Positions 1-8,488 of a stretch of DNA of 64,000 nucleotides are shown here, piece after piece. The notes beneath the pieces were generated by a model. It searched no databases, was not told the origin of the DNA, and saw only the letters and a list, made by a program, of their open reading frames with translations. The stretch spans positions 1 to 64,000 of the forward strand of contig DASRGK010000107.1 of assembly GCA_035651055.1 (NCBI GenBank). The letters are read 5' to 3'. This DNA is from JAFKKF01 sp035651055. Lineage in GTDB: Bacteria; Pseudomonadota; Alphaproteobacteria; Rhizobiales; Kaistiaceae. Each line of letters opens with the position of its first letter. Position 1 is the stretch's first letter. Position numbers and translations under genes: made by a program.

Positions 1-22
1 GGGTCGACGTCCCCGTCGAGCG

Positions 23-1051
23 CTACGGCGCGGCCTTCACCTCGTTCCAGAGATCGGCGCGCTTGGTCGGATCCTCGACATCCTTCAGCCAGACGAGCTT
101 GTCGCCGGGCTTGGCGCTGTCGAACGGGACCACCGTATTGCCGAAGCCGGTGCGCTCGGAGAGCTGCTGGCCGATCTGCTTCTGGAGGACGAAGTTGACC
201 CACGATTCGGCCAGTTCCTTGTCCTTGACGCCGCTCGTCATCGCCCAGGTGTCAAGCCAGGCAGGCGCACCTTCCGACGGATTGACATAGGCGATGTGGG
301 CGCCGGCCTTCTGCATCGTCTTCACCTGCTGCTGGCCGTAATTGGCGAAGATGATGGCGATGTCGTTGTGCTGGTAAAGCTGCAGCGCCTCGTCGGCAGT
401 CGTGTAGAAGCTGAGCACGTTCTTCTTCATCTCGATCAGCTTCTGCTCGGCCTGCTTCAGCTGCTCGTCGGTCAAGCGGAACGGATCAGCCACGCCCATG
501 GTGAGGGCGGTGATCGTGAAATTGTGCTCGCCGTTATCGTAGCCGAGCACCTTGCCGGCGTATTTCGGGTCCCACAGCACCTTCCACGAGGTCGGCGCTT
601 CCTTGACCTTGTCGGTGTCGTAGATGAGCCCGATCGAATCGAAGGCGTAGGGGATGGCCATCACCTTGCCGTCGCGCATGACGCCGGTGACCTTGGAGAG
701 ATCGCGGAAGCGCTCCAGCGTCTGTTTCTGGTTGGGCACCTTGTCGAGGTCGTAGGGCGTGGTGAGGCCGGCATCGATATAGCGCTGGAGCTGGGCGGTG
801 TTGACCGCGAAGAGGTCGAAATCCTTGCCCTCGCTGCCCTTGATCTTCGCCCAGATCTCATCGTCGGTGCCGATGAAGACGACGCTCACATCGCACTTGC
901 ACTCGCCCTCGAAGGCTTTCACCCAGTCCGGGTCGGCATAGCCTTCCCAGGCGAGGATGCGGAGCTCCTTGGCAAAGCCCGGAGCGGCGACGAGCGCCGT
1001 CGCGGCGAGCGCCGCCGCGGCCGAAAGCAAGCTTCTGGTGAAAAGACGCAT
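23..1051 (-). CDS. PotD-like ABC transporter periplasmic substrate-binding protein
   Basis: The 342-residue product captures a small, probably amine or amino-acid-like, substrate in the periplasm for an ABC importer. The first ~27 residues form a Sec signal peptide (MRLFTRSLLS, then an Ala/Leu core ending near GFAKE). The mature start ELRILAWEGYADPDWVKAFE is typical of the spermidine/putrescine-binding family (SBP_bac family), as is the length. The gene is first in this strand's order, and its stop lies 22 bases from the window edge, so permease and ATPase genes may continue to the left. The SDR gene lies 35 bases upstream on the same strand, which makes an operon likely. Family assignment is firm; the substrate is unknown, and a sugar-acid catabolic context (SDR plus dehydratase) argues that it may not be a polyamine. 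Confidence 0.85.
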   Translation of the reverse strand: MRLFTRSLLSAAAALAATALVAAPGFAKELRILAWEGYADPDWVKAFEGECKCDVSVVFIGTDDEIWAKIKGSEGKDFDLFAVNTAQLQRYIDAGLTTPYDLDKVPNQKQTLERFRDLSKVTGVMRDGKVMAIPYAFDSIGLIYDTDKVKEAPTSWKVLWDPKYAGKVLGYDNGEHNFTITALTMGVADPFRLTDEQLKQAEQKLIEMKKNVLSFYTTADEALQLYQHNDIAIIFANYGQQQVKTMQKAGAHIAYVNPSEGAPAWLDTWAMTSGVKDKELAESWVNFVLQKQIGQQLSERTGFGNTVVPFDSAKPGDKLVWLKDVEDPTKRADLWNEVKAAP

Positions 1052-1086
1052 TTCTTATGTTCTCCCTCTGATCACGCGGCGAGCGG

Positions 1087-1857
1087 CTAGACCCAGCCTC
1101 CGTCGACGATGAAGTTCTGCGACGAGCACATGCGGCTGTCGTCCGATGCCAGGAACAATACCATCCGCGCGATATCTGGCGGATAGAGGCGGTCGGGCAG
1201 GCTCTGGCTCCGCTCGAGCTGGGCGACGCCCTCGTCGTTGAGCCAGAGACTCATCTGGCGCTCGGTCAACACCCAGCCGGGCATGACGCAATTGACCCGG
1301 ATGCGCTCCTTGCCGAATTCGTGGGCGAGCGAGCGGGTCATGCCGTTGATCGCGGACTTGGCGGTGACGTAGGCGATGCAGTCAGTATCCGCGACGAGCC
1401 AGGTGATCGAGCCGAAATTGATGATCGAGCCGCCGCCGGCATCGCGCATCTGCGGGCGCACTGCCTGCGCGGCGAAGAACTGGTGGCGGAGGTTCACCGC
1501 CATGCGATCGTCCCAGTATTCCGGCGTCACGTTCGCGGTGACGTGGCGGTCGTCGTTGCCGGCATTGTTCACGAGCACGCGGATCGGACCGTCGGAATCG
1601 CGGACCGCTTCGATCGCCGACCGGAGCGCCGCGATCTCGCGGAGATCGGCCGCGATGAAGCGGGGCGTCCGGTGGCCACGCTTGCCGATCCGCTCGACCA
1701 GCGCCTCGGACGGCGCCTTCGCGATGTCGACGAAGGTGACGCGAGCCCCCTGGGCGCAGAAATGTTCGACGATGCTCTCGCCGATGCCCGACCCGCCGCC
1801 GGTAACGAACACGACGCGGTCCCTGAGGCTCGGATAGCTGGCGTCGGCCGGCTGCAT
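1087..1857 (-). CDS. Short-chain dehydrogenase/reductase (SDR)
   Basis: This is a 256-residue classical SDR, an NAD(P)-dependent alcohol or sugar dehydrogenase of the cytoplasm. The nucleotide-binding glycine motif TGGGSGIG lies at residues 19-26, the NNAG motif at 97-100, and the catalytic Ser150, Tyr163 and Lys167 (YVTAK) are all present. The C-terminal FIVDGGWV is usual for the family. It lies 6 bases downstream of the IlvD/Edd-type dehydratase and upstream of the PotD-like gene, all on the minus strand. With a sugar-acid dehydratase as neighbour, oxidation of a sugar, or of a keto-deoxy acid made by the dehydratase, is a reasonable inference. The exact substrate cannot be read from sequence. 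Confidence 0.9.
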   Translation of the reverse strand: MQPADASYPSLRDRVVFVTGGGSGIGESIVEHFCAQGARVTFVDIAKAPSEALVERIGKRGHRTPRFIAADLREIAALRSAIEAVRDSDGPIRVLVNNAGNDDRHVTANVTPEYWDDRMAVNLRHQFFAAQAVRPQMRDAGGGSIINFGSITWLVADTDCIAYVTAKSAINGMTRSLAHEFGKERIRVNCVMPGWVLTERQMSLWLNDEGVAQLERSQSLPDRLYPPDIARMVLFLASDDSRMCSSQNFIVDGGWV

Positions 1858-1863
1858 GGTCGC

Positions 1864-3594
1864 TCAGTGCGAATGGCGCGGGATTTCGGCGCCGCGCTTG
1901 CCGACGAGGAAATCGAAGTCGCAGCCGCGGTCGGCCTGCAGCACATGCTCGACATAGAGCGTCTGGTAGCCGCCGTTCATCTTGGGCGCCGGCGGCGACC
2001 AAGCGCGCTGCCGGCGCGCGAGTTCCTCGTCGCTCACTTCCAGCGTCAGCCTCCGGTTGGCGGCATCGAGCGCGATCATGTCGCCATCCTCGACCACCGC
2101 GAGCGGGCCGCCGAGCGCCGCTTCCGGCACGGCGTGAAGCACAACCGTGCCGTAGGCGGTGCCGCTCATCCGCGCATCCGAGATGCGCACCATGTCGGTG
2201 ATGCCCTTCTTCAGGATCTTCGGCGGCAGGCCCATGTTGCCGACTTCGGCCATGCCGGGATAGCCGCGCGGCCCGCAGTTCTTCAGGACCATGACGCAGG
2301 TCTCGTCGATATCGAGGGCCGGGTCGGCGACCCGCTCGTGGTAGTGCTCGATGGTCTCGAAGACGACCGCACGGCCGCGGTGCTGCATCAGCGCCGGCGT
2401 CGCCGCGGACGGTTTCATCACCGCGCCGCCGGGAGCGAGGTTGCCCTTCAGCACCAGGATGCCGCCTTCGCGGGTGAGCGGGTTGTCGATGGGCCGGATG
2501 ACCTCGGGATTGTAGTTGGTGGCCTCAAAGCAGGTCTCCCAGATGGTCTTGCCGCTGACCGTCGGCGCGTCCTTGTGGAGAAGCCCCGCCTCGCCGAGCG
2601 CCTTCAGCACCACCGGCAGACCGCCGGCATAGTAGAACTGCTCCATCAGGAAGCGTCCGGACGGCATCAGGTCGACGATGGTCGGCACGCTGCGGCCGAT
2701 CCGGTCCCAGTCGTCGAGGTCGACCGGCACGCCGATGCGGCCGGCGAGCGCCAGCAGGTGGATGACGGCGTTGGTCGAGCCGCCGACGGCGGCATTGACC
2801 CGGATCGCGTTCTCGAAGTTCTCCCGGGTCAGGATCTTCGACATGACGAGGTCCTCATGGACCATGTCGACGATCCGCCGGCCGGCAAGCTGGGCGAGCA
2901 CCATGCGGCGGGAATCGACCGCCGGGATCGCGGCATTGCCGGGCATGCCCATGCCGAGGCTTTCCACCATCGAGGCCATGGTCGAAGCGGTGCCCATGGT
3001 CATGCAATGGCCGGGGGAACGCGCCATCGCCGCTTCCGAATCGAGGAAGTCGGACAGCGACATCCTCCCGGCCTTCACGTCCTCGCTGAAGCGCCAGATG
3101 TCGGTGCCCGAACCGATTTCCTGCCCGCGGAACTGGCCGTTCAGCATCGGGCCGCCGGAAACCGCGATCGCCGGAATATCGCAGCTTGCCGCGCCCATCA
3201 GCAGGGCCGGCGTGGTCTTGTCGCAGCCGACGAGCAGGATGACACCGTCGATGGGATTGCCGCGGATCGATTCCTCAACATCCATGCTGACGAGGTTGCG
3301 GAAGAGCATGGCGGTCGGGCGGAGGTTGGACTCGCCCAGCGACATCACCGGGAATTCCAGCGGGAAGCCGCCGGCCTCCAGCACGCCGCGCTTCACGCGC
3401 TCGGCGATCTGCCGGAAATGGGCGTTGCAGGGGGTCAACTCCGACCAGGTGTTGCAGATGCCGATGACCGGGCGGCCGTCGAAGGAATCCGCCGGCATTC
3501 CTTCGTTTTTCATCCAGCTCCGGTGCATCATGGAATCGCGGTCGTTGCCGCCGAACCAGGCCTGCGAACGAAGCTGCCTGCCGTTTTTCGCCAT
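1864..3594 (-). CDS. IlvD/Edd-family sugar-acid dehydratase (arabinonate/xylonate type)
   Basis: This 576-residue iron-sulfur dehydratase most likely converts an aldonic acid (L-arabinonate, D-xylonate or similar) into a 2-keto-3-deoxy acid. Cys56 (in TPCN), Cys124 (GCDKTTP) and Cys197 (HCMTMGTAST) match the three [2Fe-2S] ligands of pentonate dehydratases, and Lys126 is the residue next to the Mg site. I chose ATG at 3592-3594 (MAKNGRQLRS); an upstream in-frame start at 3726 would add 44 low-complexity residues absent from the family. A purine-rich stretch precedes the chosen ATG. Length fits the sugar-acid branch (about 570-600) rather than being diagnostic against branched-chain IlvD. The SDR follows after 6 bases. 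Dihydroxy-acid dehydratase of branched-chain synthesis is a less likely alternative. Confidence 0.85.
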   Translation of the reverse strand: MAKNGRQLRSQAWFGGNDRDSMMHRSWMKNEGMPADSFDGRPVIGICNTWSELTPCNAHFRQIAERVKRGVLEAGGFPLEFPVMSLGESNLRPTAMLFRNLVSMDVEESIRGNPIDGVILLVGCDKTTPALLMGAASCDIPAIAVSGGPMLNGQFRGQEIGSGTDIWRFSEDVKAGRMSLSDFLDSEAAMARSPGHCMTMGTASTMASMVESLGMGMPGNAAIPAVDSRRMVLAQLAGRRIVDMVHEDLVMSKILTRENFENAIRVNAAVGGSTNAVIHLLALAGRIGVPVDLDDWDRIGRSVPTIVDLMPSGRFLMEQFYYAGGLPVVLKALGEAGLLHKDAPTVSGKTIWETCFEATNYNPEVIRPIDNPLTREGGILVLKGNLAPGGAVMKPSAATPALMQHRGRAVVFETIEHYHERVADPALDIDETCVMVLKNCGPRGYPGMAEVGNMGLPPKILKKGITDMVRISDARMSGTAYGTVVLHAVPEAALGGPLAVVEDGDMIALDAANRRLTLEVSDEELARRQRAWSPPAPKMNGGYQTLYVEHVLQADRGCDFDFLVGKRGAEIPRHSH

Positions 3595-3769
3595 AACGCC
3601 CTGCCCCGCCTTGCCTGTTTTCCCGAGCAGACCATTCCTGCCCGAGGCGCGCAATGGGCGGGCTGACGCGGAAGCCACGCGGGAATGCGGCGCGGGGCCC
3701 ATCGCGAGGAACAACCTCAACCGCATGGCGTTGACGGCGAGGTTTCACCCAAAAGACGGGAGACATTCC

Positions 3770-4270
3770 GTGGCCAAGACCCCGAAGACGCTTGACGAGC
3801 TGTTTCACGACACGCTGAAGGACATCTACTTCGCCGAGAAGAAGATCCTGGCGACGCTGCCCAAGATGGCGAAGGCGGCCCAGAACGCGGATCTCAAGGC
3901 GGCCTTCGCCGAGCACCGCGAACAGACCGAGGGACACGTCGAGCGCCTCGAAAAGGTGTTCGGCATGATCGACAAGAAGCCGCAGGGCAAGACCTGCGCC
4001 GCGATCCTCGGCATCACCGACGAGGGCGCCGAGATCATGGAGGAATATGAGGGCTCGCCGGCGCTCGACGCCGGCCTGATCGCGGCGGCGCAGGCGGTCG
4101 AGCACTACGAGATTTCGCGCTACGGGACCTTGCGCACCTGGGCCGAGGAAATGGGCCTCGACGACGCCGCGGAACTCCTTCAGGAGACGCTGGACGAGGA
4201 AGAGGCGACGGACGAGAAGCTGACCGAGATCGCGGAGGACGTGGTCAACCAGGAGGCGGAGGCCGCCTGA
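3770..4270 (+). CDS. Ferritin-like DUF892 (YciE/YciF-type) stress protein
   Basis: The 166-residue product belongs to the DUF892 ferritin-like family, all-helical proteins associated with stress and stationary phase. The opening KTLDELFHDTLKDIYFAEKKIL and repeated helices carrying acidic residues and histidines (EHREQTEGHVERLEKVF; AVEHYEISRYGTL) are the family hallmarks and could hold a di-metal site. A GTG start at 3770 is supported by GGGAG at 3758-3762; the frame stays open far upstream but that extension is antisense to the dehydratase. The protein is acidic and has no signal peptide, so it is cytoplasmic. It is divergent from the dehydratase. No enzymatic activity is established for the family. 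Confidence 0.88.
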   Translation: MAKTPKTLDELFHDTLKDIYFAEKKILATLPKMAKAAQNADLKAAFAEHREQTEGHVERLEKVFGMIDKKPQGKTCAAILGITDEGAEIMEEYEGSPALDAGLIAAAQAVEHYEISRYGTLRTWAEEMGLDDAAELLQETLDEEEATDEKLTEIAEDVVNQEAEAA

Positions 4271-4314
4271 GCGACCGCTTACCCGCACGGGAGCGGGTGT
4301 AGTAGACGGAGGCA

Positions 4315-5994
4315 ATGCCCCGGCTCAACGCCACCGAAGTCGCCGGACTCCTCACCGAATTGAGCCGCCGGTCGGCACTGGCCGGCGGCAATCCCTATCG
4401 CGCCCGCGCCTATGCCCGCGCCGCCGACGCGATCGGCACGATCGGAACCTCGCTCGACGAGGTGATCGCCGCCGGCAGGCTGCGCTCGATCGAGGGGATC
4501 GGCGACACGATCGCCGACATCGTCACGCAGCTGCATGAGACCGGCACCCACCCGACGCTCGAAAAGCTTCGCCGGGACGTGCCGGCGAGCGTCCTCGAAA
4601 TGCTGACGGTTCCGGGGTTGCGGCCGGACAAAGTGACGATGCTTTATCGCGACCTTGGCATCCGCTCCCTGGCGGAGCTGGAAGCGGCGGCGCGCGCCGA
4701 CAGGCTGAAGCGCGTGAAGGGGATCGGCGCCGCGCTGCAGGCGAAGATCATCGAGGGCATCGCGGTGCGCGAGGAAGCCGGCAATGCCCGGCACATGAAC
4801 CGCGCCGCCGACCTCATTGCCGCCGCGCAACGCGACCTCGAACGGTCTGACTACCGCCCGAGCCGGGTCACGCCGGCGGGCGATTTCCGGCGTTCAAGCG
4901 AGCTGGTCCGGGACATTTCCTTCGTCGTCGAGTTGCCGGAACATGCCGGGCCGCCAGAGACGCTCGCGGCCGGCGGCCTCACCGTCACGCTGACCGATCC
5001 GGCGCATGCGGGAGCCGCGCTGCTCATGGCGACCGGCTCCGCGGAGCACCTCGCCGAACTCCGCCGGCTCGCCGGGGCGAAGAACATGGAGCTGCGGCCG
5101 GAAGGCCTCGTGCGCGGAACCAAGGTGGTGGCGGCGGCAAGCGAAGCGGACATCTACCGGGCGCTCGGCCTCGACTTCATCCCGCCGGAACTGCGCGAGG
5201 GACGCGGCGAGATCGAGCTGGCGGGCCGGCACAGGTTACCGGTCCTGGTGGAGGAGAACGACCTCCGCGGCATCCTCCATGCCCACACCGTCGCCTCGGA
5301 CGGGGTCAACACGCTGGAGGAAATGGCCGACGCTACGCTCGCGCGCGGCTACCAGTATTTCGGCATTGCCGACCATTCGCGCTCCGCCTTCTACGCCGGC
5401 GGGCTCAGCCTCGAAGAGATCGCCGAACAGCAGGCGGAGGTCGCCCGGCTCAACCGGAAATACGGCCGGCGATTTCACGTCTTCCACGGGATCGAGTCGG
5501 ACATCCTCGTCGACGGCGCGCTCGACTATCCGGACGATGTCCTCGCCGGCTTCGACTTCGTCGTGGCGAGCGTCCACAGCCGGTTCAAGCTGGACGAGAA
5601 GAAGCAGACCGAACGGATTCTGGCCGCGGTCCGCCATCCGGCGACGACGATTCTCGGACACATGACCGGGCGCCAGCTGCTCCGCCGCGCCGGCTACGAC
5701 ATCGATGTCGAGGCGGTGCTCGCCGCCTGCGCCGAGCACGGCGTTGCGGTCGAGATCAACGGCAATCCGTGGCGGCTCGACCTCGACTGGCGCTGGCACC
5801 GGCGGGGCCTTGAACTCGGCTGCATGTTCAGCATCAACCCGGACGCGCATTCGATTGCCGAGATCGACCTGACCCACTGGGGCCTGCTGATCGCGCGGAA
5901 AGGCGGCATCCCGAAGGAGCACGTGCTGAACTGCCTGAGCCGGGCCGAAATCGAGGCCTTCTTCAGGAAACGCCGCCAGCGCTGGCAGCGCTGA
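4315..5994 (+). CDS. polX: PolX-like protein: HhH/degenerate polymerase X plus PHP phosphoesterase
   Basis: The 559-residue protein has the bacterial PolX layout: an N-terminal helix-hairpin-helix 8-kDa-like domain (residues 1-150, with hairpins near IEGIGD and VKGIGAAL), a palm-like region (160-290) and a C-terminal PHP domain (about 315-559). The PHP metal ligands look intact: H322-A-H324, HGIESD, ASVH, LGHMTGR, and NPDAHS. The palm does not. The family's paired catalytic aspartates (DxD) read D200-I-S202, and the third aspartate position (usually in VDLR) reads V-T225-L-T. Nucleotidyl transfer is therefore probably lost while PHP 3'-5' exonuclease or AP-site repair activity may remain. The gene converges on the PLP enzyme at 5999 with 4 bases between stops. 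Confidence 0.85.
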   Translation: MPRLNATEVAGLLTELSRRSALAGGNPYRARAYARAADAIGTIGTSLDEVIAAGRLRSIEGIGDTIADIVTQLHETGTHPTLEKLRRDVPASVLEMLTVPGLRPDKVTMLYRDLGIRSLAELEAAARADRLKRVKGIGAALQAKIIEGIAVREEAGNARHMNRAADLIAAAQRDLERSDYRPSRVTPAGDFRRSSELVRDISFVVELPEHAGPPETLAAGGLTVTLTDPAHAGAALLMATGSAEHLAELRRLAGAKNMELRPEGLVRGTKVVAAASEADIYRALGLDFIPPELREGRGEIELAGRHRLPVLVEENDLRGILHAHTVASDGVNTLEEMADATLARGYQYFGIADHSRSAFYAGGLSLEEIAEQQAEVARLNRKYGRRFHVFHGIESDILVDGALDYPDDVLAGFDFVVASVHSRFKLDEKKQTERILAAVRHPATTILGHMTGRQLLRRAGYDIDVEAVLAACAEHGVAVEINGNPWRLDLDWRWHRRGLELGCMFSINPDAHSIAEIDLTHWGLLIARKGGIPKEHVLNCLSRAEIEAFFRKRRQRWQR

Positions 5995-5998
5995 AACG

Positions 5999-7261
5999 TC
6001 AAAAGAAGGTGTGGACGGCGTCGACGACGTTGTAGTCGTCGTCGATGACCGGGATGAGGCGCCATTTGTCGAAGGCGGTGCAGGGATGCGAGATGCCGCA
6101 GCCGACGAGATCGCCGACCGCCAGCGGATCTTCGGCGGACAGGCGGATGAAGGCGTGCTGGTCGTTGAGGCCGGTGACTGTCATCGCGCCGCGGGCACTC
6201 CGCCGCTCCCTGCCGTTCCACACCTCGGTCGGCACCGGATAGCCCGCGTCGAAGGGCACGTCGCGGCGGCCGAGGCAGAGAAGCGCCAGTTCCGGCTCCG
6301 GACGCGACAGGACCACGCCCCAAGCCTCCAGCGCCGGACGAAGGCGGTCGGCGCCGCCCCGATGCGAGCCCATCGGCGAGGACGCGTCGTAGATGCCGTC
6401 ATCGTGGGTGAGGTAGCAGCCGCTGCGGAGGACCAGGCGGATGGGGAGTCCGCCGTAGTTTCCGCCGAGATGTTTCACCACCAGGTCGAAGGCTTCGCTG
6501 CCGCCGGCGGTGACCAGGAATTCGCCGTCGCCGCCGATTTCACCGCGCCCGGCCAGCGTTTCGACGAGGCGGCGAAGCTCTTCGAGGAAGCGCTCGATCG
6601 GCGGGCCGTCGTGGAGAATCCCTTCGAAGCACTCGACGCCGGCGAACCGCAGGGCGGATGACGCGAGCACGGCCTTCGCGACATCGAGCGCGCCCTCGAC
6701 CGTTCGCGCGCCGGTGCGGCCGCCGCGGACGCCGAGTTCGACGAGGACGGGAATGGGCCGGCCGCGCGGGCGGCCGGCGAGCGCCTTCTCCATCCGCGCG
6801 ACCGAAGCTGACGAGTCGACCAGACAATACGCCTCGAACTTCGCGTCGCGGTCGAGTTCGCCGGCGAGCCAGCGGATCGAATTCGGTTCGACCAGCTGGT
6901 TGGCGAGGATGATCCGCTCGATGCCGAAGGCGCGATAGACGCGCATCTGGCTCGGCGTCGCCGCCGTCATCGCCCAAGCGCCCGCCCCGAGCTGGCGCGC
7001 AAACAGTTCAGGGCTCATCGTCGTCTTGCCGTGCGGCGCCAGCCGGACGCCATGCGCCTCGCACCAGCGCCGCATCAGGGCGAGATTGTGCGCGAGCGCG
7101 CTTTCCTTGAGGACGAGGGCGGGAAGAAACAGGTCGCCCGCGAGCAGATTCCAGCGTTTCCCGGCGACGCTGGCCGGAGTGACGCCTTCGGCCGGCGGGA
7201 ACCCCTTGTAGCGCCAGTCGATCGGATCGTCGCGCAGGCGCTGAAGCATCTCGGGCCGCAT
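5999..7261 (-). CDS. D-serine/D-threonine dehydratase-like PLP enzyme (alanine racemase fold)
   Basis: This 420-residue fold-type III PLP enzyme resembles eukaryote-type D-serine dehydratases and D-threonine aldolases, which remove or cleave D-hydroxy amino acids. The Schiff-base lysine is Lys79 in LAPHGKTTMSP. The C-terminal CGISHPCTAFDKW carries the His and Cys that bind catalytic zinc in D-serine dehydratase. There is no signal peptide. It stands alone on the minus strand, converging with polX-like 4315-5994 and separated from the hydrolase gene by about 60 bases. In alphaproteobacteria such genes are usually annotated amino acid deaminase. The choice between dehydratase and aldolase is open. 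Confidence 0.85.
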   Translation of the reverse strand: MRPEMLQRLRDDPIDWRYKGFPPAEGVTPASVAGKRWNLLAGDLFLPALVLKESALAHNLALMRRWCEAHGVRLAPHGKTTMSPELFARQLGAGAWAMTAATPSQMRVYRAFGIERIILANQLVEPNSIRWLAGELDRDAKFEAYCLVDSSASVARMEKALAGRPRGRPIPVLVELGVRGGRTGARTVEGALDVAKAVLASSALRFAGVECFEGILHDGPPIERFLEELRRLVETLAGRGEIGGDGEFLVTAGGSEAFDLVVKHLGGNYGGLPIRLVLRSGCYLTHDDGIYDASSPMGSHRGGADRLRPALEAWGVVLSRPEPELALLCLGRRDVPFDAGYPVPTEVWNGRERRSARGAMTVTGLNDQHAFIRLSAEDPLAVGDLVGCGISHPCTAFDKWRLIPVIDDDYNVVDAVHTFF

Positions 7262-7323
7262 CGGCTACCTCCGGCAGGGCTCCCCGGACTTATCACGGCG
7301 CAATCGCCAATGAAAAAGCCCGA

Positions 7324-8115
7324 TCATCCCCCCGGAACGACGGGCGGCGCGACGAGACGATTGACCTTGGCCGAGGCTTCCATCTGAACGAGGTGGCCGG
7401 CCCTCGGAATCACCTCGACCGGCGCGCCGCCACCGTCGCCGGGCGGCGGCAGGATGCGGTCCTCGGCGCCCCAGATGATCCGCGGCGGTGCGGCGAGAGC
7501 GGTGATTTCGGCGCGGAGCGGAAAGAACGAATCGCCCGAGGCGAGGTTTGCGGCGACCGTTTCAAGCGCTGCGCTCACACCGGCGCGGCCGACGAAGGCG
7601 AGCGTGTCGGTGACCATCTGGTCGCTGATGAGCCGCGGATTGGCGACGAGGAGGGAGAGAACGCTCCGCGCTTCGGCGGGGTCGCGGAGATGCGGGAAGC
7701 GCGCGATGAAGGTGCGGTTAATCGGCGGGCCGAATCCGATCGGAGCGATCAGGGTGAGGCTGATCACCCGCTGGGGCCGCCGGCCGGCAAGCCGGGTCGC
7801 GATCGCGCCGCCCAGCGAATGGCCGACGAGATGGAAGCGGTCCGTCCCCGCGGCATCGAGCCAGGCCTCGACCTGGTCGGCGAAGAAGGCGACGGTTCCC
7901 GGTCCGACGTCGACGCCGGAGAGTCCGTGGCCGGGGAGGTCGAGGGCAAGGATGCGGCCGCGCTCGACAAAATGCGGCAGCGTCATCCTCCAGGTAGTGT
8001 GGTCGGCGCCGAAGCCGTGGACGAAGACGTAGAGGGCCTCGCCGGAGCCGCCGGAGACGTAGTGGATGCGGCGGCCGAGCACGCTTGCCGCCGCCGCGGA
8101 GACCGTGCCCGCCAT
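7324..8115 (-). CDS. Alpha/beta hydrolase related to the hydrolase half of AcoC
   Basis: The 263-residue alpha/beta hydrolase has the nucleophile elbow GHSLGG (Ser100), oxyanion segment VHGFGADHTTW, an acidic member in GAEDRIL and the late His in RAGHLVQME. Its sequence style (DLPGHGLS, AALETVAANLASG) matches the C-terminal half of acetoin dehydrogenase E2-like AcoC, in which a lipoyl domain is fused to this hydrolase. Here the two halves are separate genes: the lipoyl gene stops at 8117 and this ATG is at 8113-8115. The longer in-frame opening upstream runs antisense through the lipoyl gene region and is rejected. It probably acts in transfer of the acyl group from the E1 product; a plain esterase is the alternative. 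Confidence 0.82.
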   Translation of the reverse strand: MAGTVSAAAASVLGRRIHYVSGGSGEALYVFVHGFGADHTTWRMTLPHFVERGRILALDLPGHGLSGVDVGPGTVAFFADQVEAWLDAAGTDRFHLVGHSLGGAIATRLAGRRPQRVISLTLIAPIGFGPPINRTFIARFPHLRDPAEARSVLSLLVANPRLISDQMVTDTLAFVGRAGVSAALETVAANLASGDSFFPLRAEITALAAPPRIIWGAEDRILPPPGDGGGAPVEVIPRAGHLVQMEASAKVNRLVAPPVVPGG

Positions 8116-8116
8116 C

Positions 8117-8353
8117 TCAGCTTTCGGCGATCTCGGCGAGCAGCGCCCCCACCTCGACAATGTCGTCGACCGCGACGTGCCGCGCCGACAGGGTCCCGGC
8201 CACCGGCGCCTCGACCTCGAGGTTGAGCTTCGGGGTGCCGACGACCACGACCGGCTCACCGGCCGAAACCACGTCGCCGACATTCTTCAGCCATTCGACG
8301 ATCACGCCCTCGGTGATCTCGGTGCCGAGCGAGGGGACAACCAGTTTCACCAT
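8117..8353 (-). CDS. Stand-alone lipoyl/biotinyl-domain protein
   Basis: The 78-residue protein is a single lipoyl domain and nothing else. It starts MVKLVVPSLGTEITEG and carries the modified-lysine hairpin as GTPK42LNLEVEAPVAG, aligned with the ETDK of E2 proteins, so Lys42 is the expected lipoylation site. A ribosome site (GAGGA) precedes ATG at 8351-8353. There is no E1/E3-binding or acyltransferase domain in the reading frame. It is followed without a gap by the AcoC-like hydrolase and is divergent from the fused E1 gene across a short intergenic region with an inverted repeat. It would act as the swinging arm for that E1. Biotin attachment is less likely because the MKM motif is missing. 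Confidence 0.85.
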   Translation of the reverse strand: MVKLVVPSLGTEITEGVIVEWLKNVGDVVSAGEPVVVVGTPKLNLEVEAPVAGTLSARHVAVDDIVEVGALLAEIAES

Positions 8354-8488
8354 CCGATCAATCCTCGCGGCCTATCTGTGGTGCCGATCCACGCGACCCT
8401 CTATCCGCTTACTTTTGTCTATGCTAATGAACAAAAGTCCGCAAGCCCGTTCTCCGACAGGGCGGGTCCGGGCAGGCGCGAGAAGGAC
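8354..8488. promoter_or_regulatory. Divergent promoter with ACTTTTGT/ACAAAAGT inverted repeat
   Basis: This 135-base intergenic region separates the lipoyl gene (minus) from the fused E1 gene (plus). It contains a perfect inverted repeat with 8-base arms, ACTTTTGT at 8411-8418 and ACAAAAGT at 8431-8438, spaced by 12 bases. Its centre is about 71 and 64 bases from the two start codons. The AT-rich island stands out from the GC-rich surroundings. A SorC-type regulator encoded two genes downstream is the obvious candidate ligand, by proximity only. Confidence 0.65.

Noticed and set aside
1321..3666. A 781-codon open frame on the plus strand
   Set aside because: It is antisense to the SDR and the dehydratase, has His/Arg/Asp-rich content typical of antisense frames in GC-rich DNA, and no domain resemblance.
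3275..4315. Long minus-strand frame over the DUF892 gene
   Set aside because: It is a shadow of the dehydratase and DUF892 genes; codon content is not protein-like.
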